Positions 1-7,816 of a DNA stretch of 38,732 bases are shown here, piece by piece. Under the pieces are notes generated by a model. It was not told the origin of the DNA, did no database searches, and worked only from the letters and a program-made list of their open reading frames with translations. Origin of the DNA: an uncultured Eubacteriales bacterium (lineage in GTDB: Bacteria > Bacillota > Clostridia > Christensenellales > Aristaeellaceae); assembly GCA_902785105.1 (NCBI GenBank), contig CACZXF010000048.1, positions 36,249 to 74,980 on the forward strand, written 5' to 3'. Numbering within the stretch: position 1 is the first letter of the stretch; every line of letters starts with the position of its first letter. The position numbers were made by a program, and so were the translations under genes.

Positions 1-123
1 CCTTTGGCAAAGTTGGTCTGGCCAAAGGCCAGACTGCCACGGCTCAAATCGAAGATTTGAGGCGCGGCACCGAAGCGCCGGATGAGGTGGATTCCCGCTC
101 CCCCCGACAACTTCCAATTTATC
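1..123. repeat. Intergenic modular repeat, B-type, cut by window edge
   Basis: The right end reads CCGACAACTTCCAATTTATC, the shared terminus of the dispersed intergenic repeats in this window, preceded by the B-core tail GCGCCGGATGAGGTGG. The remaining part differs from other B copies: it contains two local hairpins, GGTCTGGCC/GGCCAGAC (around 15-36) and CTCAAATC-GAA-GATTTGAG (44-62). The left end lies outside the window. It sits directly upstream of the promoter of the first gene. Confidence 0.75.
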
Positions 124-146
124 GAACAGTCGCCAAAAAACTGTGA

Positions 147-175
147 TGGTTCTGTGATAATCATTGTGCTATACT
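147..175 (+). promoter_or_regulatory. Promoter with extended -10
   Basis: TATACT at 170-175 is preceded by TGC, giving an extended -10 (TGCTATACT). The -35 position (TGGTTC, 147-152) is poor, as expected for an extended -10 promoter. It lies about 47 nt before the start at 223. Confidence 0.55.
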
Positions 176-222
176 GTATCCATCAACAAGAGAACAAAAC
201 AACCTTTAAGGAGGCATTGAAC

Positions 223-960
223 ATGAAGAAGATAATCGCAATCCTGCTGGTCGCCATGCTGGCGCTGTGCACCGCGGCCTTTGCCGAGGCCACCGACAAC
301 GACGCGCTGCTGCTCGGCAACTGGGAGACCGCCGACGGCATGGCTGTCATGACCATCGAGAAGAATCCCGGCGGGGAGGACTGGGACATCGAGCTCACCG
401 CCGCCGGGTCCCATGACGCCTATGTATTCAAGACCACGATCCGCACTGGTGAAGAACCGAATGTCTTCACCTACAACAAGGGCAAGTTCTGGGATGTGCC
501 CATCACCGACGGCACCGACGACGCGCCCCTGGGCGAAGCCAAGATCGCGGGCAGCATCGGCACCTTCGCCTACGACCCCGAGGCCAGGACCCTGACCTGG
601 ACCGACGACGAGAAGCCCGGCGAGGTGGTGCTCATTAAGACCAACACCTCCGCCCTCTACAATGAGGCCGATATGGACGCGGCCAGGGCCGCCATTGACG
701 CCGAGTTCTCCGGCTGGGAGGGCTGCGAGATGCACAGCACCCGTTACGCCGGCGACGAGGCCAACACCGCGGAGAACATCGCCTGGCTCAGCAGCCTCAA
801 GGACAAGAGCTACACCCAGGTGATGGAGTTCCTGAGCGACTTCCACTCCCCCGTCGAGGGCGGCGGCGCCTGGGAGGCCGACACGGAGTACACCGACTGG
901 CAGTGGTGGCTCGCCCGTGAGGAGGGCGGCAGCTGGGAGCTGGTGACCTGGGGCTATTGA
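223..960 (+). CDS. Secreted protein of unknown function, 245 aa
   Basis: The start at 223 was chosen over in-frame upstream codons because AAGGAGG (208-214) lies 8 nt before it and the protein then begins with a textbook signal peptide: MKK, a hydrophobic run, and cleavage after AFA near residue 22. The mature part is acidic and rich in Trp, Gly and Asp, with a segment LLGNWETADG near its start that is reminiscent of small beta-barrel (lipocalin-like) domains; this resemblance is weak. No catalytic motif, lipobox, sortase signal or membrane anchor is visible, so it is probably released. It is monocistronic, with its own promoter and a strong terminator. Function unknown. Confidence 0.8.
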   Translation: MKKIIAILLVAMLALCTAAFAEATDNDALLLGNWETADGMAVMTIEKNPGGEDWDIELTAAGSHDAYVFKTTIRTGEEPNVFTYNKGKFWDVPITDGTDDAPLGEAKIAGSIGTFAYDPEARTLTWTDDEKPGEVVLIKTNTSALYNEADMDAARAAIDAEFSGWEGCEMHSTRYAGDEANTAENIAWLSSLKDKSYTQVMEFLSDFHSPVEGGGAWEADTEYTDWQWWLAREEGGSWELVTWGY

Positions 961-970
961 TGTCAAAAGA

Positions 971-1005
971 CGTCAGCGGGGACGATCCCCGCTGACGCCT
1001 TTTTT
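971..1005 (+). terminator. Rho-independent terminator
   Basis: A perfect 11-bp stem, CGTCAGCGGGG (971-981) and CCCCGCTGACG (987-997), with a 5-nt loop, is followed by CC and a T-run. It lies 10 nt after the stop at 960. Confidence 0.93.
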
Positions 1006-1076
1006 GCATATTTTCGCCCTGTGTTTCTCGACCCCATTTTTAATTTTATCTTCATGCGCATATCACAGCCGGGTGA

Positions 1077-1105
1077 TTGACGGAATTAATTGGCTGTGTT
1101 ATACT
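1077..1105 (+). promoter_or_regulatory. Sigma-A-type promoter of pckA
   Basis: TTGACG (1077-1082), a 17-nt spacer and TATACT (1100-1105), 37 nt before the pckA start. Confidence 0.8.
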
Positions 1106-1142
1106 AAAGCCAAATCAAAAGCAGAAAGAGGTTTGATGCTTT

Positions 1143-2756
1143 ATGGTGAATATCGATCTGACCAAGTATGGCATTACCGGCACTACCGAGATCATCCACA
1201 ACCCTTCTTACGAAGCGCTGTTTAAGGACGAGATGGACCCCTCCCTGGAGGGCTATGACAAGGGCGTTCTGACCGAGCTGGGTGCGGTCAACGTCATGAC
1301 CGGCATCTACACCGGCCGTTCCCCCAAGGACAAGTACATCGTCATGGACGAGAACTCCAAGGACACCGTGTGGTGGACCACCGAGGGCTATCCGAATGAC
1401 AACCATCCCATGTCTGAGGAAGTTTGGGCGGAAGTCAAGAAGCTGGCCAAGGACGAGCTGTCCGGCAAGAAGCTGTACGTTGTGGACGCCTTCTGCGGCG
1501 CGAACAAGGACACCCGCATGGCCATCCGCTTCGTGATGGAGGTCGCCTGGCAGGCCCATTTCGTGACCAACATGTTCATCAAGCCCAGCGCTGAGGAGCT
1601 GGCTTCCTTCGAGCCCGACTTCGTGGTCTACACCGCCTCCAAGGCCAAGTGCGAGAACTACAAGGAGCTGGGCCTGCGGTCCGACACCGTCGTGGCCTTC
1701 AACGTCACCTCCCGCGAGCAGGTCATCATCAACACCTGGTACGGCGGCGAGATGAAGAAGGGCATGTTCTCCATGATGAACTACTACCTGCCGCTCAAGG
1801 GCATTGCCGCCATGCACTGCTCCGCCAACACCGACATGAACGGCGAGAACACCGCCATCTTCTTCGGCCTGTCCGGCACCGGCAAGACCACCCTGTCCAC
1901 CGACCCCAAGCGCCTGCTGATCGGCGACGACGAGCACGGCTGGGACGACAACGGCGTCTTCAACTTCGAGGGCGGCTGCTATGCCAAGGTCATCAACCTG
2001 GACAAGGATTCCGAGCCCGACATCTACAACGCCATCAAGCGCGACGCGCTGCTTGAGAACGTCACCGTGGACGCCGCTGGCAAGATCGACTTCGCCGACA
2101 AGTCCGTCACGGAGAACACCCGCGTTTCCTATCCCATCGAGCACATCGAGAAGATCGTCAAGAACGTGCGTCCCGTCTCCGCCGGCCCCGCCGCGCAGAA
2201 CGTCATCTTCCTGTCCGCGGACGCCTTCGGCGTGCTGCCCCCGGTCAGCATCCTGACCCCCGAGCAGACCAAGTACTACTTCCTGTCCGGCTTCACCGCC
2301 AAGCTGGCGGGCACCGAGCGCGGCATCACCGAGCCCACCCCCACCTTCTCCGCGTGCTTCGGCCAGGCCTTCCTGGAGCTGCATCCCACCAAGTACGCTG
2401 AGGAGCTGGTCAAGCGCATGGAAATGAGCGGCGCCAAGGCCTATCTGGTCAACACCGGCTGGAACGGCACCGGCAAGCGCATCTCCATCAAGGATACCCG
2501 CGGCATCATCGACGCCATCCTGGGCGGCGCGATCCTCAAGGCGCCCACCAAGAAGATCCCCTACTTCAACTTCGAAGTGCCCACCGAGCTGGAAGGCGTT
2601 GACACCGGCATCCTCGATCCCCGCGATACCTACGCCAATCCCGCCGATTGGGACGCCAAGGCCAAGGATCTGGCCGGCCGCTTCATCAAGAACTTCGTCA
2701 AGTACGAGTCCAACGAAGCCGGCAAGGCGCTGGTCGCCGCCGGCCCCCAGATGTAA
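1143..2756 (+). CDS. pckA: ATP-dependent phosphoenolpyruvate carboxykinase
   Basis: This enzyme interconverts oxaloacetate plus ATP and PEP plus CO2 plus ADP in the cytosol. In fermentative anaerobes it often runs toward oxaloacetate, though direction cannot be read here. The 537-aa length is normal. Diagnostic segments are TGRSPKDK near residue 58, the substrate segment [12 protein letters not shown] near 200, and the P-loop [11 protein letters not shown] near 241, followed by [10 protein letters not shown] and FEGGCYAK (kinase-2 and metal site). The C-terminal part has NTGWNGTG. The ATG is preceded by a modest AAAGAGG. The gene is monocistronic between its own promoter and a terminator. Third codon positions are strongly C/G-biased, which may indicate high expression. 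No missing residues were seen. Confidence 0.98.
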   Translation: MVNIDLTKYGITGTTEIIHNPSYEALFKDEMDPSLEGYDKGVLTELGAVNVMTGIYTGRSPKDKYIVMDENSKDTVWWTTEGYPNDNHPMSEEVWAEVKKLAKDELSGKKLYVVDAFCGANKDTRMAIRFVMEVAWQAHFVTNMFIKPSAEELASFEPDFVVYTASKAKCENYKELGLRSDTVVAFNVTSREQVIINTWYGGEMKKGMFSMMNYYLPLKGIAAMHCSANTDMNGENTAIFFGLSGTGKTTLSTDPKRLLIGDDEHGWDDNGVFNFEGGCYAKVINLDKDSEPDIYNAIKRDALLENVTVDAAGKIDFADKSVTENTRVSYPIEHIEKIVKNVRPVSAGPAAQNVIFLSADAFGVLPPVSILTPEQTKYYFLSGFTAKLAGTERGITEPTPTFSACFGQAFLELHPTKYAEELVKRMEMSGAKAYLVNTGWNGTGKRISIKDTRGIIDAILGGAILKAPTKKIPYFNFEVPTELEGVDTGILDPRDTYANPADWDAKAKDLAGRFIKNFVKYESNEAGKALVAAGPQM

Positions 2757-2784
2757 TTCTGAGGCTGACACGATACACGTTTTC

Positions 2785-2818
2785 CCCCTGCTCCGCACCC
2801 TGCGGAGCAGGGGTTTTT
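2785..2818 (+). terminator. Rho-independent terminator of pckA
   Basis: CCCCTGCTCCGCA (2785-2797), loop CCC, TGCGGAGCAGGGG (2801-2813), then TTTTT. Confidence 0.93.
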
Positions 2819-2888
2819 AGTGCGCCAAGCGCGAGGGGCGAAATGCAGGCACTCGGAAGAAGAACCGGCAGGGGATTCATTTTTCATG

Positions 2889-2917
2889 TTGCTTCCCGGA
2901 CTTTCCTGTGCTATCAT
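2889..2917 (+). promoter_or_regulatory. Promoter of the kinase-regulator unit
   Basis: TTGCTT (2889-2894), 17-nt spacer, TATCAT (2912-2917) with an extended -10 (TGCTATCAT). The next gene starts at 3253, so the leader would be over 300 nt and would contain the B-type repeat at 2949-3202. The rest of 2819-2948 shows nothing else recognisable. Confidence 0.6.
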
Positions 2918-2948
2918 TGAGAGCAGGTGAGGATTCGGGTGTGAGGAA

Positions 2949-3202
2949 TGAACGGGGAGTTATCGGGGGGGGGTTGTTCGAGGCCACCTCATCCGCCCTC
3001 ACGGGCACTTGACAAGGGCCTGCCGGCCCCATCTCACTGAAAACAGTCCACTGGACTGTTTTCCGGGCGTTCGTTCGATGCTCCTCAAGGGGAAGGCAAG
3101 GGGCTGGGAACGACGGGTCCCAAAAGCCTTCCCCTTGAGGGGAAGGTGCCCCGAAGGGGCGGATGAGGTGCCCCCCGTCTCTTCGACAAATTCCAATTTA
3201 TC
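2949..3202. repeat. Intergenic modular repeat, B core
   Basis: The core runs from GAGGCCACCTCATCCG through hairpins including ACAGTCCACTGGACTGT and CCTTCCCCTTGAGGGGAAGG to GGATGAGGTG. The right terminus, GACAAATTCCAATTTATC, is well preserved; the left terminus is degenerate and G-rich. It lies between the promoter at 2889-2917 and the histidine kinase start. Confidence 0.85.
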
Positions 3203-3252
3203 CGGGCAAACATGATATATACACGATCAGAAACCTTTTCGAGGTGCTGAGC

Positions 3253-5094
3253 ATGAGGCAGAAAGTCGGGTTTGGGGGCAGGCTGGAGCGCGCGGTCCGC
3301 TATTTCAAGACGCACATCTGGATGGAGATATTTTCATCGGTGTCCCTGGTTTCCATCGCCCTGCTAATAGTCATCTATCTGTTCCTCCAGAATCAGTATT
3401 ACAGCCGCATGATCCGAGACATGAGGAACGCGGACAACGTGGTGATCGCAGCGGCGGTCAACAGCCTGAACAACATCATCGGGGACCAGTTGACCCAGGG
3501 CAGCGATATCAGCATGAACGAGCAGGTTCTGGAGCTGACCGACGCCATCGCTCAGTCCGACCGAAAGACCAGCGCCGAGCTGCGCAGGCTCCGCAACGAG
3601 CTGAGCATGATGACCCATTATTCCGAGGACATCGCCGCCGTGACGGTGGTGAACGAGGCGGGTGTCATCTGCGAATATGGCCGCTATTGGGACGCCAACG
3701 GCACGCCGAAGCTGTGGTCCGGGGAGAATCTGGACGTGGCGAAGGAGATGTTTCGGCAGGTCAGGGAACGGCTGAAGTCCCGGAAGCCGGGGTATTATTA
3801 TGTCAGTGTCGATCCCGCCTGGAGGGTCGATCCCCCCAGGATGCAGCTCTACCACATCGCGTTCCCCCTCATCGGTACGAAGAGCAATCTGGATCAGGTG
3901 GACGCCGTGATCATCATGAGCTATCACGTCCAGAACATCGCCAAGACCAGTATGCTGACCGGCATAACTGGGGAGGAGGATTCCTACATCTATCTCGTGG
4001 ACGGGGATGGGAGGATCGTCCACCACGAGTATCCGGAGTTTGTGGGGGAGAACGAGGCGCGCTATATCTCCGGGCGGAGCCTGAGTGTGGTCAGCCAGCC
4101 CCTGGATTACTTCGGCTGGCGCGTGGCCATCGCCATGGACGAGGCGCAGCTCCGCCGCGAGGTCGCGCAGATGTTCTTGAAGAGCAGCGTCACCTACGCC
4201 GCGGCCATACTGCTGGCCCTGGCGGGTTGGTCGCTGCTGCTGCGCAGGATATTGAAGCCCATCGGGGCCGTGCGCGAGGCGATGGAGGCCGCGGAGAAGG
4301 GCGAACAGCGAAAGATCGAGATACACGGCGAACATGAGATTTGGTCGCTGGCCGCGGAATACAACGCGCTCCTCGATGCGCTGGAGGAGCAGCGGGAAAA
4401 GACCCATCAGGAATACCGGGAGAAGATGAACCAGATCGAGGCCCGCAATCGCGCGGAGCGCCTGGCCCTGGAATCCCAGATCAGCGCCCATTTCATGTTC
4501 AACACGCTGAACGCCATCAATTACAGCATCATGGACGCGGGCAACTACGAAGCGGCGCTGATGATCAAGCAGTTGAGCAACATACTGCGCTACGCACTGT
4601 CCCAGAGCGAGGAGGTCACGGTGGGAAAGGAGTTTGACATCGCCCTGCAATACCTGTCGCTGCAAAAGTGCCGGCTGATGGACAAGTTTGACTATGAGGT
4701 GGAATACTCCGAGGAGTACAGCGAATGGCCCTGCTGCAAGCTGTTCCTACAGCCCTTTATCGAAAACTCCATCTCCCACGGCTTCGCCGGCATGGATACC
4801 GGCGGGAAGATCGGGATCACCGGCGTCGAGGACAGCGGCCGATTCCGCGTGGAGATCTCCGACAACGGCTGCGGTATGCCGGAGGCGGTCCAGGAGCGGA
4901 TCCGCGGCTATATGCGGACCTTGCAGCTGCTGGAGGCCGGGGAGTCGAAGGGCATAGGCATCAAGAACGTCATCATGCGCATGAAGATGTTCTTCGGCGA
5001 CCGGCTGGAGCTGCGCCTGGACAGCGCTCCGGGCCAGGGGACGAAATTCACATTCTGGATGCCGATTCCGGAGATAGACGAAGAGGAAGAGTAG
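3253..5094 (+). CDS. YesM-type sensor histidine kinase
   Basis: A 613-aa membrane sensor kinase. Reading order: a short cytoplasmic N-terminus, a membrane segment near residues 26-45, an extracellular sensor region to about 305 (probably a double-Cache-like fold), a second membrane segment near 309-328, a HAMP-like linker (RRILKPIGAVREAMEA), the His_kinase dimerisation segment, and an ATPase domain with IENSISHGF (N box) and SDNGCGMP (G1). The phospho-acceptor is probably His413 in LESQISAHFMFNTLNAI; the family usually reads QINPHFLYN, so the N-P before His is replaced by S-A. The start at 3253 follows GAGGTG. The partner response regulator begins 30 nt downstream. Kinases of this class commonly sense or control carbohydrate uptake, which fits the solute-binding protein that follows. 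Confidence 0.93.
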   Translation: MRQKVGFGGRLERAVRYFKTHIWMEIFSSVSLVSIALLIVIYLFLQNQYYSRMIRDMRNADNVVIAAAVNSLNNIIGDQLTQGSDISMNEQVLELTDAIAQSDRKTSAELRRLRNELSMMTHYSEDIAAVTVVNEAGVICEYGRYWDANGTPKLWSGENLDVAKEMFRQVRERLKSRKPGYYYVSVDPAWRVDPPRMQLYHIAFPLIGTKSNLDQVDAVIIMSYHVQNIAKTSMLTGITGEEDSYIYLVDGDGRIVHHEYPEFVGENEARYISGRSLSVVSQPLDYFGWRVAIAMDEAQLRREVAQMFLKSSVTYAAAILLALAGWSLLLRRILKPIGAVREAMEAAEKGEQRKIEIHGEHEIWSLAAEYNALLDALEEQREKTHQEYREKMNQIEARNRAERLALESQISAHFMFNTLNAINYSIMDAGNYEAALMIKQLSNILRYALSQSEEVTVGKEFDIALQYLSLQKCRLMDKFDYEVEYSEEYSEWPCCKLFLQPFIENSISHGFAGMDTGGKIGITGVEDSGRFRVEISDNGCGMPEAVQERIRGYMRTLQLLEAGESKGIGIKNVIMRMKMFFGDRLELRLDSAPGQGTKFTFWMPIPEIDEEEE

Positions 5095-5124
5095 AATGGG
5101 GAGCCGGGAAGGGGAGAAACAGCC

Positions 5125-5868
5125 ATGAAGATACTGATTGCCGAGGATGAACAGCGCTCGCGCGAGGGCATGTGCAAGCTGGTGGAGGCCCTGGGGGAGG
5201 ACTATCAGCTGGCGGGCGCGGCCACCAACGGGCCGATGGCGCTGGACATGATCATGAGCCTGGACCCGGATGTGGTGCTCACGGATATCCGTATGCCGAT
5301 GATGGACGGCATCGAGGTCGCCGCCCAGGCCCGCGCCCAGGGCCTTCGGACGGAGTTCGTGATCATCAGCGGCTACGCGGATTTTGACTACGCCCGGAGA
5401 TCCATCAAGCTCAATGTGGTGGATTATCTGCTCAAGCCCGTGACCCGGGAGGATGTGGAGAAGGCGCTGATACAGGTCAAGGAGCGGATGAAGGGCCGCG
5501 GCAAGGAGAAGCAGGCCCAGCACGGCCAGTGGCGCGAAAAGTTCCCCGATGCCCATCCCACGGTCATACAGGCCCTGGAGCGCATCGAGGCGAACTACAG
5601 CCGGCAGCTCAATCGAAAGGACATGGCGCAGAAGCTGGAGATCACCCCGGAATACTTCAGCTACCTGTTTACAAAGAGCACCGGGAAGACCTTCTCCGAT
5701 TTTCTGAAACACTATCGCATAGAGCGGGCCAGGGCGCTGCTTGATTCGGGAGAATGCCTCAAGTCCGAGGTCCCGGAGCGCGTCGGCTTCACGGACCCGC
5801 GATATTTCAATCAGGTGTTCAAAGCTGTGACCGGGATGACGGTGAGCGAGTATTTGAGTAAGAGGTAA
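5125..5868 (+). CDS. YesN-type response regulator, AraC-family output
   Basis: A 247-aa cytosolic transcription factor. The N-terminal receiver has the acidic pair in IAEDEQRSREG, the phospho-acceptor Asp54 in VVLTDIRMP, and the conserved Lys in YLLKPV near residue 107. The C-terminal ~95 residues form an AraC-type double helix-turn-helix (LNRKDMAQKLEITPEYFSYL, then VGFTDPRYFNQVF). It is shorter than many YesN proteins, which often exceed 400 aa, because the linker between domains is brief. It shares an operon with the kinase. Direct repeats at 6059-6104, upstream of the solute-binding protein gene, are plausible binding sites. Confidence 0.94.
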   Translation: MKILIAEDEQRSREGMCKLVEALGEDYQLAGAATNGPMALDMIMSLDPDVVLTDIRMPMMDGIEVAAQARAQGLRTEFVIISGYADFDYARRSIKLNVVDYLLKPVTREDVEKALIQVKERMKGRGKEKQAQHGQWREKFPDAHPTVIQALERIEANYSRQLNRKDMAQKLEITPEYFSYLFTKSTGKTFSDFLKHYRIERARALLDSGECLKSEVPERVGFTDPRYFNQVFKAVTGMTVSEYLSKR

Positions 5869-5883
5869 TGGTTGAGCAATCAA

Positions 5884-6037
5884 CTAAAAAACGGGGATTT
5901 GTCAGGGAGATGCACACTCTCCTGTAGGGGCGGCGTTGCGCCGCCCGCCGGGAAGGACGATGCGTTTCGTTGGGGGCGGGCGCCGAAACGGCGCCCCTAC
6001 AGGGTTGGTGTGACTCCCCGACAAATTCCAATTTATA
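5884..6037. repeat. Intergenic modular repeat, A core, inverted
   Basis: Terminus ACGGGGATTTGTC on the left, GGGGCGGCGTTGCGCCGCCC and GGGCGCCGAAACGGCGCCCC hairpins in the core, and CGACAAATTCCAATTTAT on the right. Orientation is opposite to the copy at 18118-18270. It begins 15 nt after the response regulator stop. Confidence 0.9.
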
Positions 6038-6058
6038 GAGACAACCGATTGCTTACAA

Positions 6059-6104
6059 AATCTTTACACACAATCTTACAATCGCTGACGAAATCTTACA
6101 ATCG
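6059..6104 (+). promoter_or_regulatory. Phased direct repeats, probable response-regulator sites
   Basis: AATCTTACAATCG occurs exactly at 6072-6084 and again at 6092-6104, a 20-bp period. A related AATCTTTACA lies at 6059-6068. The promoter-proximal copy covers the -35 position of the TATAAT at 6131, the usual place for an AraC-type activator. Binding by the adjacent regulator is inferred. Confidence 0.6.
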
Positions 6105-6127
6105 TCGTCGTCTGAAAGATTGAAAAA

Positions 6128-6136
6128 TGATATAAT
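6128..6136 (+). promoter_or_regulatory. Extended -10 of the solute-binding protein gene
   Basis: TGATATAAT, an extended -10 with TATAAT at 6131-6136. No good -35 hexamer is present, in keeping with activator dependence through the repeats just upstream. Confidence 0.6.
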
Positions 6137-6153
6137 AATATTGGAGAAGGCTG

Positions 6154-7428
6154 TTGCGGAAGGATATGTTTCGCGGCAGGAGGATGTACAGGGGGAAGAA
6201 GGCTTTGAAAAGGACACTGGCGTGGATACTGTTCATTATTCTTTGTCAGTGTCCGACTTTTTTGAATGCCATGGCGCAGACGGAAGTCGAGCTGTGGCAT
6301 TACTTTGAGTCCTCCCATGACAAGGACATGATCGAGGAGCGGGTGGAAGCCTACAACCGGCTCCAGGATAAAATACACATCACCGCGACCTATATCTCCC
6401 GTCAGGAAATGATGAGCAAGTATTCCATCGGCGCGATCTCCGGGCGGCTGCCGGATATCGGCATGGTGGATTCGCCGGACATGGCCTATTTCGTCTCCCT
6501 GGGCACCTTTGTGGACATCACGGAGCCGCTGCGGGCCTGGGGCGAGCTGGAACAGTTCTACGACGGCCCGCTGAGCTCCTGCATGGACGGCGACAGGCTG
6601 TACGGCCTCCCTCACAATTCGAGCTGCCTGTGTCTGGCGGTGAACATGGACCTGCTGAGGGCGGCGGGGTATGACCACATGCCGGGGAGCCGGGCGGAGC
6701 TTGCCGAGATGGCGGCGGCCGCGACGGACCCGGAGAAGGAGGTCTACGGCCTGGCAGTGAGCTGCATTGATACGGAGGAGGGCACCTTCCAGCTCCTGCC
6801 GTGGCTGATGAACGGCGGAAGCGGGCTGAAACGGCTGGACGCGGCCTTTTCCGCGGAGGGCCTGGAGATGCTGGGCACGCTCTTTCACGACGGCTGTATG
6901 AGCCCGGAGTGCGTGACCTGGAATCAGGCGGATGTCTGGTCCAACTTCTGCGAGGGCAGGGCCGCCATGGCTGAGTGCGGCACCTGGCACCTCTCCATGA
7001 CGGAGGATATACAGGGCGCCTTTGACTATGATTTCTGCCTGCTGCCCACCGGCGCGGTCGGGGAGACGACCTCCGTCGTCGGGGGAGAGAACATAGGGAT
7101 CTGCGCCGGGTGCGCGGACGAGGCGGCATGCGTCGCCTTCATAGAGTGGCTCTGCTCCAGGGAAAATGTGACCGCCTGGTCCCTCGGCGCGGGCAAGCTG
7201 CCGCCGAGACGCGACTGTGCCGTGGATTACCCCTATGAACAGAAGGGCTTTTCGGTGTTTCAGGCGGAAATGCAGTACGCCCAGGCCCGCGGACCTTATG
7301 CGGAGTGGCCGAACATTTCAAAGGAGATCAACCGGGCCTGTCAGTCCGTCTTTATCGACGAGGCCGTCCCGGCGGAAGCGCTGGCGAGCGCTGTGGCAAG
7401 GATAGGCGATATAAGCGATTATTCCTGA
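6154..7428 (+). CDS. Extracellular sugar-type solute-binding protein
   Basis: A 424-aa protein of the family-1 (maltose/oligosaccharide type) substrate-binding proteins. After a hydrophobic signal segment the mature part begins TEVELWHYFESSHDKDM, followed by YNRLQDKIHITATY, YSIGAISGRLPDIGMVDSPD, and a C-terminal region with a WLCSRENV segment. The start is uncertain: TTG 6154 has GGAG 7 nt upstream, while ATG 6166, ATG 6184 and TTG 6205 are alternatives. No standard lipobox is visible; cleavage after NAMA by signal peptidase I is more likely, which is unusual for a Gram-positive binding protein. No permease or ATPase genes are nearby, so it may deliver sugar to a distant transporter or act as a ligand receptor for the kinase upstream. 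Confidence 0.87.
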   Translation: MRKDMFRGRRMYRGKKALKRTLAWILFIILCQCPTFLNAMAQTEVELWHYFESSHDKDMIEERVEAYNRLQDKIHITATYISRQEMMSKYSIGAISGRLPDIGMVDSPDMAYFVSLGTFVDITEPLRAWGELEQFYDGPLSSCMDGDRLYGLPHNSSCLCLAVNMDLLRAAGYDHMPGSRAELAEMAAAATDPEKEVYGLAVSCIDTEEGTFQLLPWLMNGGSGLKRLDAAFSAEGLEMLGTLFHDGCMSPECVTWNQADVWSNFCEGRAAMAECGTWHLSMTEDIQGAFDYDFCLLPTGAVGETTSVVGGENIGICAGCADEAACVAFIEWLCSRENVTAWSLGAGKLPPRRDCAVDYPYEQKGFSVFQAEMQYAQARGPYAEWPNISKEINRACQSVFIDEAVPAEALASAVARIGDISDYS

Positions 7429-7439
7429 TTTCAGTGTGA

Positions 7440-7600
7440 TACTAAATTGCATCTAATCCATGTACATCTGCGGGCGCCTTTTCCGCCCTGGCTTAGCGTC
7501 GCTCCGGTCAACGATGCTACGGCATCGCCTCCCTCCGCTCCGCGTCGCCAGAACGAAAAATTCGCTCCGCATTTGTACATGTTTTAGAAGCAATTTAGTA
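7440..7600. mobile_element. MITE-like element with 34-bp terminal inverted repeats
   Basis: The left end (7440-7473) starts TACTAAATTGC and the right end (7567-7600) finishes GCAATTTAGTA. The two 34-bp ends are inverted copies with 29 of 34 positions matching. TA lies at both outer ends, so a TA target duplication (as for IS630/mariner-type transposases) is possible; TGA also flanks both sides. The inside has no ORF and contains smaller hairpins such as CGATGC/GCATCG. It lies in a gap of 388 bp with no gene. Confidence 0.72.
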
Positions 7601-7634
7601 TGAGAAGGGCTGAATGGGATCGTATCCATATGCG

Positions 7635-7688
7635 ATAGTGTGTTTCCAAAGTCGAAGCGCTGCAAGTTTGACTTTGGAGACACACTAT
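7635..7688. promoter_or_regulatory. 19-bp near-perfect inverted repeat (hairpin)
   Basis: ATAGTGTGTTTCCAAAGTC (7635-7653) and GACTTTGGAGACACACTAT (7670-7688) pair at 18 of 19 positions around a 16-nt loop. There is no T-run, so it is not a standard terminator. It lies upstream of the promoter for the FUSC-like gene. It could be an operator, an RNA structure or another tiny foldback element. Confidence 0.65.
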
Positions 7689-7744
7689 TGTTATATTGTG
7701 GCGGGAATACAACACAGTATTTCGAGGATTGACACAAAAGAAGC

Positions 7745-7773
7745 TGGAAAATTCGGTTTTGATGGTGTAGAAT
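7745..7773 (+). promoter_or_regulatory. Possible promoter of the FUSC-like gene
   Basis: TGGAAA (7745-7750), 17-nt spacer, TAGAAT (7768-7773), 43 nt before the start at 7817. The better -35 TTGACA at 7729 has no -10 at a workable distance. Confidence 0.45.
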
Positions 7774-7816
7774 ATTGGCGTTCAAAGGAACATTTTTTCC
7801 AAAATGGAGCGTGAAT

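Noticed and set aside
3163-3252. Upstream extension of the histidine kinase
   Set aside because: The extra N-terminal residues come from the B repeat; GAGGTG before ATG 3253 and family-like N-terminus favour the shorter form.
7729-7734. Perfect TTGACA as a -35 box
   Set aside because: No -10 at 16-18 bp; the nearest TAGAAT is 33 bp away.
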